In this document: piece by piece, positions 8,329-18,479 of the stretch
How positions within the stretch are numbered: the stretch's first letter is position 1
Layout of the letters: each line of letters starts with the position of its first letter
From: Burkholderiales bacterium
GTDB taxonomy: Bacteria > Pseudomonadota > Gammaproteobacteria > Burkholderiales > Casimicrobiaceae
Length of the DNA: 64,000 nucleotides
Direction of reading: 5' to 3'
Assembly (NCBI GenBank): GCA_016790165.1
Contig: JAEUPL010000007.1
Coordinates: 1-64,000, forward strand
Program-made: the position numbers and the translations under genes
Notes under the pieces: model-generated
Told to the model about the DNA's origin: nothing
The model's input: the letters and a program-made list of their open reading frames with translations, nothing else
Database searches by the model: none

Positions 8329-8403
8329 AGCTTTTTGCAATTCTCGACTTACAGCCAAAATGGCCTAGATGCACCACCCGCCGGTCGATACATGCAAAAA
8401 GCT
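8329..8403. repeat. Dispersed intergenic element, copy B
   Basis: Perfect 11-base arms, AGCTTTTTGCA at 8329-8339 and TGCAAAAAGCT at 8393-8403, enclose the core CTCGACTTACAGCCAAAATG and a GGTCGATA segment. This is the cleanest copy of the six-member family and shows its terminal inverted repeats best. It lies six bases downstream of the hutF stop, so it could also act as a transcript end. Confidence 0.65.
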
Positions 8404-8408
8404 GTTGC

Positions 8409-9854
8409 TCAGGATTCTGGCCACAATTCGTGCATCGCGCGGCGAAACGCCCCCGCGATGGCGTCGTCGCGCGGATGGCTGCCCGCGCGCAGCGCCCACC
8501 GCCCCGCGACGAGCACATCGGCAAAGCGGCGCGATGGACTGCTGAACACCATCGCATCGAGCAGCCGCGTGGGCGGCACACCGAGCAGCGCATCGTCGTC
8601 ATAGCGCACCAGCACCGCGTCGGCACGCGCGCCGGGTACCAGCCCCCACGCGTGCTGCCCGGCGGCGGCGGCGCTGCCGGTCACCATGCGCGAGAACAGT
8701 CGTTCCGCGGTCGCGGGTTGTTGCGCGGCGGGTGAAGCGGCGATATTGCGCGCCCGTCGCTGCAGGCGCTGCCCGTATTCGAGCAGGCGCAGCTCCTCCC
8801 GCCAGTCGCGGGTGACGTGGCTGTCGGAGCCCATCGCCAGCGCGGTGCCCGCATCGAGCCACGCCGCCACGTCGGTCAGGCCATCACCGAGATTGGCCTC
8901 TGTCGTCGGGCAGATCACGGCACAGGCGCCACTCGCGGCCACGCCGTCGATCTCTTCTCGGGTGACGTGGGTGGCGTGCACCAGCTGCCAACGCGGGTCG
9001 AGCGCGTGCTGCCGGAGTAGCCACTCGACCGGACGAAGCCCGGTGTGCTTCAGGCAATCTTCGACTTCGGCGGTCTGCTCGGCGACGTGGATGTGAATCG
9101 GGCCGTCGGCGCTCTGCGCCAGCTCGGCAATGCCCTCCGGCGTGGCCGCGCGTAACGAGTGGATCGCCACACCGGCGTTGAGCGGAGCGCCCTCCCCGCT
9201 AAAGGCATCGGCAAGGCGACGCTGTGCGTTGAGCACCCAGCGGGCGTCGGTCGCGAAGCGGCGCTGGTCGTCGCGCAGGCGCGGCAGCGCGAAACCGGCG
9301 CGCTCGTAGAGCACCGGCAGCAAAGTCAGGCGAATGCCCGCGTCCGCAGCGGCATCGGCCAGCGTCCACGCCATCAACAGCGGGTCGTCGTACTCCGCAC
9401 CGTCCAGACTGTGATGCAGGTAGTGAAACTCGCACACATGGGTGTAGCCACCGCGCAGCAGCTCAGTGTAGAGCCGCGTCGCGATGGCACGCAGCGCGTC
9501 AGGCGACACCGAAAGCGCAACACGGTACATACGGTCGCGCCAGCTCCAGAAGTCGTCATGCTCATTCTCACGGCGCTCGGCGAGCCCGGCGAAGGCGCGC
9601 TGAAAGGCATGACTGTGCGCGTTGATCACGCCCGGCATTACTGGCCCGGCGAGCACCATCGCGCCCCGCGCTGCGGCCTGCGCCGCGGGCACGCCCGTGT
9701 GCACGCTCGCCCAGCGCCCGGCGCCGTCGATTTCGAGAAGAACATCGCGCGCCCAGCCCTGCGCAGCGCCAGCACCTGTCCACGCCTGCGGCGCCCACAG
9801 CGCTTGGCAGCGCTCATGCGCCGTGTGTGCACCGGTTGCACGCGGTGCTGTCAT
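8409..9854 (-). CDS. hutF: Formimidoylglutamate deiminase
   Basis: A 481-residue amidohydrolase that converts N-formimino-L-glutamate to N-formyl-L-glutamate and ammonia, the fourth step of the five-step histidine pathway. Metal ligands are visible in GVINAHSHAFQRAF (H80, H82), later histidines in HIHVAEQ and LVHATHV, and the catalytic aspartate in AMGSDSHVTRDW. The start at 9854 is set by an ATGA overlap with hutG; longer upstream readings lie inside hutG. It is the last gene of the hutC-D-I-G-F operon. With HutG it distinguishes this pathway from the HutG-type formiminoglutamase route that releases formamide. Confidence 0.95.
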   Translation of the reverse strand: MTAPRATGAHTAHERCQALWAPQAWTGAGAAQGWARDVLLEIDGAGRWASVHTGVPAAQAAARGAMVLAGPVMPGVINAHSHAFQRAFAGLAERRENEHDDFWSWRDRMYRVALSVSPDALRAIATRLYTELLRGGYTHVCEFHYLHHSLDGAEYDDPLLMAWTLADAAADAGIRLTLLPVLYERAGFALPRLRDDQRRFATDARWVLNAQRRLADAFSGEGAPLNAGVAIHSLRAATPEGIAELAQSADGPIHIHVAEQTAEVEDCLKHTGLRPVEWLLRQHALDPRWQLVHATHVTREEIDGVAASGACAVICPTTEANLGDGLTDVAAWLDAGTALAMGSDSHVTRDWREELRLLEYGQRLQRRARNIAASPAAQQPATAERLFSRMVTGSAAAAGQHAWGLVPGARADAVLVRYDDDALLGVPPTRLLDAMVFSSPSRRFADVLVAGRWALRAGSHPRDDAIAGAFRRAMHELWPES

Positions 9855-10654
9855 TGCGGCCTCCAGTCGAGCATGAGGTGCAGCATGTCGCGCAGCAGCG
9901 GGAGCACGGTCGCGGCGCGCGTCTCGTCGTAGGCAAACGGTGGCACTTCCTGCATGTAGAGCAGCTGACACATTTCCATCTGCACGGCATGCACGCTATC
10001 GTCAGGCCGACCGTAGTGCCGCGTGATGTAGCCGCCCTTGAAGCGGCCGTCGACCGCATGCGAATACGCGGACGTTTGCAGGCAGGCAGCGAGCTGTTCG
10101 CGCAACGTGGGCGCGCAGCTTGCACCGCTTGCAGTGCCGAGATTCAGATCCGGCAGTTTGCCGTCAAACAGCCAGGGAATTTCAGAGCGGATGCTGTGGC
10201 CGTCCCAGAGTAGCGCATAGCCATGCCGCGCTTTTGCCTCCGCCAACGCCGCCCACAGCGTGTCGTGGTAGGGCCGCCAGTACGCATCGCGTCGCCTCGC
10301 CGCCTCCGTCGCATCGGGCGCCCTGCCCGGCAAGTACAACGACTCGCCATTGAAAAAGCGCGTCGGGCACAACTCAGTGTTGGACGCACCCGGGTACATC
10401 GGTGTATCGTCAGGCGGGCGATTGAGGTCAATGACGTACCGCGAGTAGCGCGGCACCAGCACTGTGGCGTCCAGCGCGTCGGCAAACCCGTAGAGGCGCT
10501 CCAGATGCCAGTCGGTGTCCTCCACCGTCAGGGCACGTGGCGCGTAGGCTGGACGCAGTTCGGCCGGGATTTCGGTGCCGACGTGCGGCAGGCTCAGCAC
10601 CAGCGGCGAGCTGCCGCGACGAATTGAAACCACGTCCTCAGTCGATGGCGACAC
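9851..10654 (-). CDS. hutG: N-formylglutamate deformylase (amidohydrolase)
   Basis: A 267-residue protein of the N-formylglutamate amidohydrolase family that yields glutamate and formate, the last step. Family segments visible are [46 protein letters not shown] and [11 protein letters not shown]. The start is the GTG at 10654: it is preceded by GGGAGG with a 5-base spacer and gives the usual N-terminus ([10 protein letters not shown]). This places the start 17 bases inside hutI, implying translational coupling. The stop overlaps hutF by ATGA. Confidence 0.94.
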   Translation of the reverse strand: MSPSTEDVVSIRRGSSPLVLSLPHVGTEIPAELRPAYAPRALTVEDTDWHLERLYGFADALDATVLVPRYSRYVIDLNRPPDDTPMYPGASNTELCPTRFFNGESLYLPGRAPDATEAARRRDAYWRPYHDTLWAALAEAKARHGYALLWDGHSIRSEIPWLFDGKLPDLNLGTASGASCAPTLREQLAACLQTSAYSHAVDGRFKGGYITRHYGRPDDSVHAVQMEMCQLLYMQEVPPFAYDETRAATVLPLLRDMLHLMLDWRPQ

Positions 10655-11855
10655 GTTGACCTCCCGCCACCAGTTGCAGCAAAGGCTGGTGGCCAAAGCG
10701 ATACACCAGATCGCGTGGATGCTCGGCATCCCACACAGCGAAATCGGCACGCGCGCCGGCCCGCAGCACGCCGAACTCTGTGCCGAGGCCAAGCGCCCGC
10801 GCCGCGTTCACCGTGAAGCCGCGCCACGCCTCCTCCGGCGTCATGCGGAACAGCGTGCACGCCATATTCATCATCAACAGCGGCGACAACGTGGGCGACG
10901 ATCCGGGGTTGTGGTCCGTCGCCAGTGCGATTGGCACGCCTGCTTTTCGCAGCGCTTCAACGGGCGGCAATTGCGTCTCGCGCAAAAAATAGTACGCCCC
11001 CGGCAGCAATACCGCCACGGTGCCCGCTGCGGCCATCGCGGCGATGCCATCCTCCCCGATGTATTCGAGATGGTCGCAACTGAGTGCGCCAAACGCGGCG
11101 GCGAGTGCCGCGCCGTGCTGGTCGCTCAATTGCTCGGCATGCAGTTTCACTGGCAAGCCCAGCGACCGCGCCCGCTCAAAGACGCGCCGGGTCTGCGCAA
11201 CGGTGAAGCCGATGCGCTCACAAAACACGTCGACTGCGTCAACCAGCCCGTCGGCATGCAACCGCGGCAACCAGTCACACACCGCCGCGATGTAATCGTC
11301 CGCACGGCCATCGAATTCGGGCGGCACCGCGTGCGCACCAAGAAACGTGGTGCGCACGGTGAGCGGCAGTTGCTGCGCCACGCGGCGTGCGACGCGCAGG
11401 CTGCGAGCCTCATCCGCTTCGCTGAGGCCGTAGCCAGACTTGATCTCGACACTGGTGACGCCTTCGCGCATGAGCGCACGCGCACGCCCAACCGCCAGCG
11501 CGAGCAGTGCATCCTCATCCGCAGCACGTGTGGCGGCCACCGTTGAGCGGATGCCACCGCCCGCGCGCGCAATCTCTTCGTAGGTTGCGCCGGTGAGCCG
11601 CAGCTCAAACTCGCGCGCCCGGTTGCCCGCGTACACAAGATGCGTGTGGCAGTCGATCAGGCCCGGCGTGACGCAGGCGCCCTGAAGATCACATTCAGTC
11701 GCGGCGGCGAACTCGCGGGGTCGATCGCTCGACGCACCCACCCAGCGAATCTGCGCGCCGTCGGTGACGAGGCAGGCGTCAGCAATCCAGCCGTAGGGAG
11801 CGTCGCCGGTAAAGGTTGCAATGTTGGCGTTGCGCCACAGCGTGAGCGTGCTCAT
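10638..11855 (-). CDS. hutI: Imidazolonepropionase
   Basis: A 405-residue zinc/iron amidohydrolase that opens 4-imidazolone-5-propionate to N-formimino-L-glutamate. Metal-binding H70 and H72 lie in [16 protein letters not shown]. Later family segments are [15 protein letters not shown] and [12 protein letters not shown]. The length fits the family (about 400-410). The ATG at 11855 overlaps the hutD stop by four bases, which fixes the start. It is the third gene of the leftward hut operon. Confidence 0.97.
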   Translation of the reverse strand: MSTLTLWRNANIATFTGDAPYGWIADACLVTDGAQIRWVGASSDRPREFAAATECDLQGACVTPGLIDCHTHLVYAGNRAREFELRLTGATYEEIARAGGGIRSTVAATRAADEDALLALAVGRARALMREGVTSVEIKSGYGLSEADEARSLRVARRVAQQLPLTVRTTFLGAHAVPPEFDGRADDYIAAVCDWLPRLHADGLVDAVDVFCERIGFTVAQTRRVFERARSLGLPVKLHAEQLSDQHGAALAAAFGALSCDHLEYIGEDGIAAMAAAGTVAVLLPGAYYFLRETQLPPVEALRKAGVPIALATDHNPGSSPTLSPLLMMNMACTLFRMTPEEAWRGFTVNAARALGLGTEFGVLRAGARADFAVWDAEHPRDLVYRFGHQPLLQLVAGGQRVAID

Positions 11856-12466
11856 TGCGTATTCCCTGCAGCGCTCGTCACGCCGCAATGCCAGACTAAG
11901 GTTGCGTCGCTGACGTCGACCGGAGCAAACGTTGTCTCCGCTCGCTCCGCTGGGGCCATACGCCAGGCAAGCGACATGGGGGGCAAGCACAACAATCCAC
12001 CGATTGACCGCAGTTCTCCACCACTCACCGTAAACAGGCCTTCGATCCTCGTCGTGCCCGAGCCGATTGGCTTCGCGAGCAAAAAGGGTGGCAGCGTACT
12101 TGCCCGCAAGCGTTGTAGCCCGCCCGTCGCACGTCCGCGACGGAGCATCAGGTTCAGGTCGCGCGTCGCACCATCGATCAGCCGGCAGGCCGGTGCGGAC
12201 TCACCGGCGAAGCGGATCGGGTCGCCGTCAGCGCGCACCGCAATCGCCGGAGCGCCCAGCCAGACGCCAGCCCCGGACAGTACGCCGAACCAGCGATCGA
12301 CGCCGTCAAAGGCGGAGAACGGTCCGTCTTGTGCAATGTCGGCCACCGACAGGCGAACAGCCCAATCATCCGCCGTCGGCCAGGCGAGCAGCTCGCGTGT
12401 GACGCCGCCGCCATTGCGCCACGGCCGCGGCGCTGCTTCCTCAACGCGAACGACATGCCAACTCAT
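11852..12466 (-). CDS. hutD: HutD family protein
   Basis: A 204-residue cupin-like HutD protein. It opens with [28 protein letters not shown], the family signature with the conserved PWRNGGG segment. HutD is conserved in hut operons. In Pseudomonas it has been proposed to bind formylated intermediates or urocanate and limit hut expression; the biochemical role is not settled. It overlaps both hutC and hutI by four bases, so it is co-translated with them. Confidence 0.88.
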   Translation of the reverse strand: MSWHVVRVEEAAPRPWRNGGGVTRELLAWPTADDWAVRLSVADIAQDGPFSAFDGVDRWFGVLSGAGVWLGAPAIAVRADGDPIRFAGESAPACRLIDGATRDLNLMLRRGRATGGLQRLRASTLPPFLLAKPIGSGTTRIEGLFTVSGGELRSIGGLLCLPPMSLAWRMAPAERAETTFAPVDVSDATLVWHCGVTSAAGNTQ

Positions 12467-13239
12467 GGCTGGAACACGCCTTCGATCTGGTAATGGCCGG
12501 CCGGATGCACCAGACGTGCCTGTGTGATCGGCACGCTACCGTTACTGGTGCGCCGCGCAACAATCAGGCAAGGGTCCGTGGTCTTGAGCCCCAGCAGCTT
12601 GGCCTCCCGCGCGCTCGGCAGTCCGGCCTGCACGGAGAAGTGCGCCTCGCGCAGTGGCGCGACGTCGAGCAGGTAATGCGTTGGCGTGATTTTCGTGAAG
12701 TCCACGCCAAGATAGTCCGGCGCGCATTCAGGGTTGACGTAGCGGTCTTCGCACTGCAGCGCCACACCATTTTCGTAGTGCACGATCAGGGTGTGAAACA
12801 CGCGCGTACCGAGCGCCACGCCCAGCCGCTGCGCAGCGTGTGCACTCGCCTGCTCCTCGCGGGCGAGGTGCACCGTGGCGTGATGGATGTGTCCGCGGGC
12901 GACGATCTCTTCATGAATATCGCGTATGACCAGTGACGAAGACACCCGATGCAGTTGTGCTGCAAAGGTGCCCACCCCCTGCACGCGGTCCACCAGCCCC
13001 TCGAGCTGCAATTCACGCAGCGCGCGATTGACCGTCATGCGGCTGACGCCGAACTGCGTCACCAGCGCCGCCTCCGATGGCATCAGCGTTCCCGGCGTCC
13101 ATTCGCCGGCGGCGAGCTGCGCCTTCAGGTACTGCTTGACCTGCTCAAACGGTGCCAGCCCATGGCTCGCGCGGAGCGCTGGCATGCGATCCGACATTGG
13201 CGTGCGTGCTGGGCGGGTGGAGCGCTGCCTGGCCTTCAT
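12463..13239 (-). CDS. hutC: Histidine utilisation repressor, GntR/HutC family
   Basis: A 258-residue regulator. The winged helix-turn-helix (about 30-95) shows PSEAALVTQFGVSRMTVNRALRELQLEGLV and RVQGVGTF, and a UTRA effector domain follows (about 110-250, with RYVNPECAPDYLGVDF and ARRTSNGSVPITQARLVHPAGHYQIEG). HutC binds CTTGTATATACAAG-type sites and is released by urocanate. The matching site CTTGTCTATACAAG lies at 13289-13302 in the gap between hutC and hutU, so it should repress both directions. It heads the leftward operon. Confidence 0.95.
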   Translation of the reverse strand: MKARQRSTRPARTPMSDRMPALRASHGLAPFEQVKQYLKAQLAAGEWTPGTLMPSEAALVTQFGVSRMTVNRALRELQLEGLVDRVQGVGTFAAQLHRVSSSLVIRDIHEEIVARGHIHHATVHLAREEQASAHAAQRLGVALGTRVFHTLIVHYENGVALQCEDRYVNPECAPDYLGVDFTKITPTHYLLDVAPLREAHFSVQAGLPSAREAKLLGLKTTDPCLIVARRTSNGSVPITQARLVHPAGHYQIEGVFQP

Positions 13240-13279
13240 GCCGCAATGCTAACGCAGGTTTGCGCGTGCGGTGACATGC

Positions 13280-13308
13280 TTGCATAAGCTTGTCTATACA
13301 AGTATAGT
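13280..13308 (+). promoter_or_regulatory. hutU promoter with embedded HutC operator
   Basis: A -35 box TTGCAT (13280-13285) and a -10 box TATAGT (13303-13308) are separated by exactly 17 bases. The near-palindrome CTTGTCTATACAAG (13289-13302) fills most of that spacer and matches the known HutC site pattern. Repressor bound there would block RNA polymerase directly. The transcription start would fall near 13315, giving a leader of about 57 bases before hutU. Confidence 0.75.
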
Positions 13309-13371
13309 TCGCCGACTTTTCATCCACTGTGCCCCGAGCCACCGGTTCGGGGCGCCGCACGGGAGACCCGT

Positions 13372-15075
13372 ATGACGCATCCCAATCATCCCCCCGCCCA
13401 CGCCCTGCCACGCGCTGTTCGAGCGCCGCGCGGCAGCACGCTCACCTGCAAAAACTGGCTGATTGAAGCGGCCTATCGCATGGCGCAGAACAATCTTGAC
13501 CCCGAGGTGGCCGAGAACCCGGATGCACTGGTGGTCTACGGCGGCATTGGCAAGGCCGCGCGCAATTGGGATTGCTTTGAGGCGATCCTGAAATCGCTGC
13601 GCGAGCTCAATGAAGACGAATCGCTGCTGATCCAGTCCGGCAAGCCGGTGGGCGTTTTCAAGACGCACCCCGACGCGCCGCGCGTGCTACTCGCCAACTC
13701 GAACCTGGTGCCAAAGTGGGCTACCTGGGAGCACTTCAACGAGCTCGACCAGAAGGGCCTGATGATGTACGGCCAGATGACGGCCGGCTCGTGGATCTAC
13801 ATCGGCAGTCAGGGCATCGTTCAGGGCACCTACGAAACCTTCGTCGAAGCGGGTCGCCAGCACTTCGGTGGCAGCCTCGCCGGCAAGTGGATTCTGACGG
13901 CTGGCCTCGGCGGCATGGGTGGCGCCCAGCCGCTCGCCGCCAACTTCGCCAGTGCCTGTTCGCTCAACATCGAATGCCAGCAATCGCGCATCGAGTTCCG
14001 CCTGAAAACCCGCTATCTCGACGAGCAGGCCACCGATCTCGACGACGCGCTGGCACGCATTGCGAAATACACCGCCGAAAAGCGCGCGGTGTCGATTGGT
14101 CTGCTGGGCAACGCCGCAGACATCCTGCCGGAACTGGTTCGCCGCGCCAAAGCGGGCGGCATCAAGCCGGACATCGTGACCGATCAAACCTCGGCGCATG
14201 ATCTCGTCAACGGCTATCTGCCGATGGGCTGGACACTGGCGCAATGGCAGGAAGCTCGGGTTGACAGCGCCCGTCACGCCGCGCTGCGCGACGCGGCCGC
14301 GCAGTCCTGCGCGGTGCACGTGCAAGCGATGCTCGACTTTGCCGCGATGGGTGTCCCGACGGTCGACTACGGTAACAACATTCGTCAGGTCGCGTACGAC
14401 CGTGGCGTAAAGAACGCGTTTGACTTCCCCGGTTTTGTGCCGGCTTATATCCGCCCGCTGTTCTGCCGTGGCAAGGGCCCGTTCCGCTGGGTGGCGCTCT
14501 CCGGTGACCCGGAGGACATCGCCAAGACCGACGCCAAGATGAAGGAGCTGTTCCCCGAGGACAAGCACCTGCATCGCTGGCTGGACATGGCTGGTGAGCG
14601 CATCGCCTTCCAGGGGCTGCCAGCGCGCATCTGCTGGATCGGTCTCGGTGAGCGTCAACGCGCCGGGCTGGCGTTCAACGAGATGGTCAAGCGCGGCGAG
14701 CTGAAGGCACCCATCGTGATCGGTCGCGACCATCTGGACTCGGGCTCGGTCGCCTCACCCAACCGCGAGACCGAAGCGATGATGGACGGTTCGGATGCCG
14801 TATCCGACTGGCCACTGCTCAACGCGCTGCTCAACACCGCTGGCGGCGCCACGTGGGTGTCACTGCATCACGGCGGCGGCGTCGGCATGGGGTACTCGCA
14901 GCACTCGGGCGTGGTGATCGTCTGTGACGGCACCGACGCTGCGGCGAAGCGCATCGAGCGTGTGTTGTGGAACGACCCGGCCACGGGCGTCATGCGCCAC
15001 GCCGACGCGGGCTACGAGATCGCGAAGCAGTGTGCGCGCGAATGGGAACTCAAACTGCCGATGCTGACGGCCTGA
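13372..15075 (+). CDS. hutU: Urocanate hydratase
   Basis: A 567-residue NAD-dependent enzyme converting urocanate to 4-imidazolone-5-propionate. Family segments run in order: [52 protein letters not shown] (NAD-binding region, about 177-191), [29 protein letters not shown] and [16 protein letters not shown] near the C-terminus. It is slightly longer than the common 555-560 residues because of a longer N-terminus. It is the first gene of the rightward hut transcript. Confidence 0.98.
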   Translation: MTHPNHPPAHALPRAVRAPRGSTLTCKNWLIEAAYRMAQNNLDPEVAENPDALVVYGGIGKAARNWDCFEAILKSLRELNEDESLLIQSGKPVGVFKTHPDAPRVLLANSNLVPKWATWEHFNELDQKGLMMYGQMTAGSWIYIGSQGIVQGTYETFVEAGRQHFGGSLAGKWILTAGLGGMGGAQPLAANFASACSLNIECQQSRIEFRLKTRYLDEQATDLDDALARIAKYTAEKRAVSIGLLGNAADILPELVRRAKAGGIKPDIVTDQTSAHDLVNGYLPMGWTLAQWQEARVDSARHAALRDAAAQSCAVHVQAMLDFAAMGVPTVDYGNNIRQVAYDRGVKNAFDFPGFVPAYIRPLFCRGKGPFRWVALSGDPEDIAKTDAKMKELFPEDKHLHRWLDMAGERIAFQGLPARICWIGLGERQRAGLAFNEMVKRGELKAPIVIGRDHLDSGSVASPNRETEAMMDGSDAVSDWPLLNALLNTAGGATWVSLHHGGGVGMGYSQHSGVVIVCDGTDAAAKRIERVLWNDPATGVMRHADAGYEIAKQCAREWELKLPMLTA

Positions 15076-15098
15076 ACCGTCACCGCAGGATTCGATAC

Positions 15099-16667
15099 GT
15101 GAAGCGAAACTTTGAACTCAACGTCGGCGGTCTCGCGCTGGACGATCTGCAAACGTTGCATGGCGGCGACGTCACCCTGACGTTGCCGGAATCCGCGCGC
15201 GCCGCCATTCGCCAGAGCCATGCCGTAGTGGCTGCTGCAGCGGCTGGTGACGCACCGGTGTACGGCGTCAACACGGGTTTCGGCAAGCTGGCGAACCAGC
15301 GCATCAATGCGGCCGATCTCGACACCCTGCAACTCAACCTGATCCGCTCGCATTCGGTCGGTGTCGGCGAACCGCTCGCGCCCGCCGTGGTGCGGTTGAT
15401 GCTGGCGCTCAAGGCGGCGAGTCTCGCCCGTGGTTACTCGGGTGTGCGCGAGGTGGTGGTCGACACGCTGCTGGCCGTTTACAACGCTGGGCTCATCCCG
15501 TGCGTGCCGAGTCAGGGGTCGGTCGGCGCCTCGGGTGACCTGGCACCGCTGTCACACATGACGCTGGCGCTACTCGGCGAAGGCGAGATGCTGCAGGACG
15601 GCAAGCGCGTGCCCGCAGCAAAGGCACTGGCGAACGCGGGCATCGCGCCGCTGCGGCTTGCTGCCAAGGAAGGGCTGGCGCTCATCAACGGCACGCAAAC
15701 TTCAACGGCGCTGGCGTTGCACGCCTTCCTCACCTTCGAACCGGTGCTGGAATCGGCGCTGGTGATCGGCGCGCTGACGGTCGACGCCGCGCGTGGTAGC
15801 GACGGTCCGTTCGATCCACGCATCCATGCGGTGCGCGGCCAGCCGGGGCAGATCGATGTAGCACGCTACTACCGTGCGCTGCTGTCCGGGAGCGAGATTC
15901 GCCATTCGCACGAGGAGAACGACGACCGCGTGCAGGACCCGTATTGCCTGCGTTGCCAGCCGCAGGTGATCGGCGCCTGTCTGGATCAGCTGCGTCACGC
16001 CGCACTGGTGCTGCTGCGTGAAGCCAACGCAGTGACCGACAACCCGCTGGTGTTCGGCGATACGCAGCAGATGATCTCCGGCGGCAACTTCCACGCCGAG
16101 CCGGTCGCCCTTGCCTGCGACGCGATGGCCGTCGCCATTGCCGAGGTCGGCGCCATCGCCGAGCGCCGCATTGCGATGCTGATCGACACCGGCGTGTCGC
16201 GCCTGCCGCCGTTCCTGACGGCGGATGCCGGGCTGAACTCCGGCTTCATGATTGCGCACGTCACGGCGGCGTCACTCGCCAGCGAGAACAAGTCGATGGC
16301 GCATCCGGCGAGCGTGGACAGCCTGCCGACATCGGCCAATCAGGAAGATCATGTGTCGATGGCGACCTTCGCTGCACGCCGTCTGCAGCCGATGATCGCC
16401 AACACGGCACACATCCTGGGCATTGAGTTGCTGGCCGCGGCGCAGGGTATCGAGTTCCTGCGCCCGCTCAAATCGTCGGCAGCACTGGAACAGGCGCACG
16501 CATTGCTACGCACCCAATGCGCTTCGATTGAACGGGACCGCTACCTGGCGCCCGAGATCGAACGTGCGACACTCTTGGTACGCAACGGCGCGCTGTCTGC
16601 CGTGTTTCGCGCGCTGCCCGCGGCCGACGAAAGCGTCGCGCTGCCGGCGCTGTGGATTCCCGTCTAA
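15099..16667 (+). CDS. hutH: Histidine ammonia-lyase
   Basis: A 522-residue enzyme that removes ammonia from L-histidine to give urocanate, the first step of the pathway. The MIO electrophile forms from A144-S145-G146 in [15 protein letters not shown]. Other family segments are [33 protein letters not shown] and SADQED-like [10 protein letters not shown]. The start is taken as the GTG at 15099 (VKRNFELN), 23 bases after the hutU stop; upstream in-frame ATGs lie inside hutU. It is co-transcribed with hutU under HutC control. Confidence 0.97.
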   Translation: MKRNFELNVGGLALDDLQTLHGGDVTLTLPESARAAIRQSHAVVAAAAAGDAPVYGVNTGFGKLANQRINAADLDTLQLNLIRSHSVGVGEPLAPAVVRLMLALKAASLARGYSGVREVVVDTLLAVYNAGLIPCVPSQGSVGASGDLAPLSHMTLALLGEGEMLQDGKRVPAAKALANAGIAPLRLAAKEGLALINGTQTSTALALHAFLTFEPVLESALVIGALTVDAARGSDGPFDPRIHAVRGQPGQIDVARYYRALLSGSEIRHSHEENDDRVQDPYCLRCQPQVIGACLDQLRHAALVLLREANAVTDNPLVFGDTQQMISGGNFHAEPVALACDAMAVAIAEVGAIAERRIAMLIDTGVSRLPPFLTADAGLNSGFMIAHVTAASLASENKSMAHPASVDSLPTSANQEDHVSMATFAARRLQPMIANTAHILGIELLAAAQGIEFLRPLKSSAALEQAHALLRTQCASIERDRYLAPEIERATLLVRNGALSAVFRALPAADESVALPALWIPV

Positions 16668-16695
16668 CCCAACTTATCGCTTCGAAAGGAACCTC

Positions 16696-17643
16696 GTGAA
16701 AAAGACGCTCATCGCCCTCGGCATCGCCGCTCTCTGCACCGCACCGGTGCTGGCACAGGAAACCAAGGTCGCCATCGGCATCTCGGGCTGGACCGGATTC
16801 GCGCCACTGACACTGGCAAAAGAGACCGGCCTGTTCAAGAAGCAGGGCCTCGACGTCACTATCAAGAAGATTCCGCAGAAAGATCGCCATCTCGCCATCG
16901 CCTCCGGCGACGTGCAATGCGCGGCAACAACCGTTGAGACGTGGGTGGGCTGGAATGCCGCGGGTGTAGCCACCACGCAGATCTTCCAGCTCGACAAGAG
17001 CTACGGCGCCGACGGCATGGTGGTCAAGCCCGGCATCGCGAAGATCGCTGACCTGAAAGGCAAGACCGTCGCCGCCAGCGCGCCGGGTACGTCGCCCTAC
17101 TTCGCGCTGGCGTGGATGCTGAAGAAAAACGGCCTCTCGGTGAAGGATGTGAAGATCGTCAATCTCGAGCCGCAGGCCGCTGCCAACGCCATCCTCGCCG
17201 GCAATGCCGATATCGACGCGGCAATGACCTATGAGCCGTATCTCTCCGGCGTGCGCAACGCGCCGGACAAGGGCAAGATCATCGCCACCACGCTCGACTA
17301 CCCGATGGTGATGGATACCTTCGGCTGCACGCCGAAATTCCTCAGCGACAATCCGAAAGCCGCGCAGGCACTGGCCAATGGTTACTTCGACGCGCTTGCC
17401 ATGATCAAGGCCGATCCGAAGAAGAGCTTTGAAATCATGGGCGCCGACGTCAAGCAGACCGGCGAAGCGTTCGAGAAGAGCCAGTCGTTCTTGCGCTGGC
17501 AGGACAAGGCCGCGAACCAGAAATTCTTCGCCGGCGAGCACGCCCAGTTCACCAAGGAAGCTGCTGACTTGCTGCTGGAAGTGGGCATCATCAAGGCGAT
17601 CCCGGATTTGTCGAAGCTCGCTGATACACGTTTCATCAAGTAG
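16696..17643 (+). CDS. ABC transporter substrate-binding protein (NMT1/SsuA-TauA type)
   Basis: 315 residues from the GTG at 16696, preceded by AAGGA. A signal peptide (KKTLIALGIAALCTAPVLAQ) ends near residue 20, so it is periplasmic. The mature fold is of the NMT1/aliphatic-sulfonate/nitrate type: SGWTGFAPLTLAKETGLFKKQGLDV, DLKGKTVAASAPGTSPYFALAWML and TYEPYLSGVRN. It follows hutH by 28 bases in the same direction, suggesting it serves histidine, urocanate or a related imidazole compound. That substrate is inferred from position only; family members bind sulfonates, nitrate, pyrimidines and others. Confidence 0.88.
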   Translation: MKKTLIALGIAALCTAPVLAQETKVAIGISGWTGFAPLTLAKETGLFKKQGLDVTIKKIPQKDRHLAIASGDVQCAATTVETWVGWNAAGVATTQIFQLDKSYGADGMVVKPGIAKIADLKGKTVAASAPGTSPYFALAWMLKKNGLSVKDVKIVNLEPQAAANAILAGNADIDAAMTYEPYLSGVRNAPDKGKIIATTLDYPMVMDTFGCTPKFLSDNPKAAQALANGYFDALAMIKADPKKSFEIMGADVKQTGEAFEKSQSFLRWQDKAANQKFFAGEHAQFTKEAADLLLEVGIIKAIPDLSKLADTRFIK

Positions 17644-17662
17644 TTTCGTTCACTTCAATGCA

Positions 17663-17686
17663 TCACGCCCGCTACGGCGGGCGTGA
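17663..17686 (+). promoter_or_regulatory. Intercistronic hairpin with UACG tetraloop
   Basis: A perfect 10-base-pair stem (TCACGCCCGC / GCGGGCGTGA) closes a TACG loop, so the RNA would form a very stable C(UACG)G hairpin. No T run follows, so it is probably not a terminator. Between a binding-protein gene and its permease, such a hairpin commonly protects the upstream mRNA from 3' decay and raises binding-protein yield; that role is inferred. Confidence 0.6.
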
Positions 17687-17698
17687 CTCCCGGAACGC

Positions 17699-18478
17699 AT
17701 GAAACCACTCACCCCCGTCGCCCCCGCCACCCGCGTGACACTGGGCATCGCGTTTTTTGTGTTGTTTGTCGCGGTGTGGGCGATTGCCACGCTGGGCGGT
17801 TTTGTGCCGAAGACGTTTCTGGCTGACCCGATCACGATGGTGAAGAGCGGCTATACGCTGATTGCCGAGATGGGTTTCCTCAAGGACATCGGCATGACCG
17901 TATGGCGCGTGTTGGGTGGCTTCATCATCGCAGCGCTGATTGCATTGCCGCTGGGCGTGCTGATGGGCGCCTACAAACCCATCGAAGCCTTCTTCGAGCC
18001 GTTCGTCTCGTTCGCGCGTTACTTGCCAGCGTCGGCATTCATTCCGCTGCTGATCTTGTGGGCCGGTATTGGCGAGGCGCAAAAGCTGTCGGTGATCTTT
18101 ATCGGCTCTTTCTTTCAACTGGTGCTGATGATCGCGGTCGCGGTTGGCAATACCCGACGCGACTTAGTGGAGGCCGCGTACACGCTGGGCGCGAGCGATT
18201 CGAGCCTGGTCAAGCGCGTGCTGATTCCCGGCGCGGCGCCAGAGATCGCGGAAATCCTGCGCATGGTCCTCGGCTGGGCCTGGACCTATGTCATCGTGGC
18301 CGAGCTGATCGGCGCATCCAGCGGCATCGGCCACATGATTACCGACAGCCAGGCGTTGCTGGCGACTGACCAGATCATCTTCGGAATCATCGTGATTGGA
18401 TTGATCGGGCTGGTGAGCGATCTGCTGTTCAAGCGGGTGAACCGCCAGCTCTTCCCCTGGGCGGCGTTGGGGAAGTAA
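17699..18478 (+). CDS. ABC transporter permease (SsuC/TauC type)
   Basis: 259 residues with about six membrane segments, starting LGIAFFVLFVAVWAIATLG. The EAA coupling loop, EAAYTLGASDSSLVKRVLIPGAAPEI (about 160-185), contacts the ATPase. DPITMVKSGYTL and ARYLPASAFIPLLILWAGIGEAQK are typical of taurine/sulfonate/nitrate-type permeases. It lies between the binding protein and the ATPase. The stop is one base from the ATPase start, so the two are translationally linked. Confidence 0.92.
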   Translation: MKPLTPVAPATRVTLGIAFFVLFVAVWAIATLGGFVPKTFLADPITMVKSGYTLIAEMGFLKDIGMTVWRVLGGFIIAALIALPLGVLMGAYKPIEAFFEPFVSFARYLPASAFIPLLILWAGIGEAQKLSVIFIGSFFQLVLMIAVAVGNTRRDLVEAAYTLGASDSSLVKRVLIPGAAPEIAEILRMVLGWAWTYVIVAELIGASSGIGHMITDSQALLATDQIIFGIIVIGLIGLVSDLLFKRVNRQLFPWAALGK

Positions 18479-18479
18479 C

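Noticed and set aside
11640-12527. Long plus-strand frame over hutI/hutD
   Set aside because: It is opposite two well-supported hut genes and has low-complexity Ser/Arg/Pro composition without a domain.
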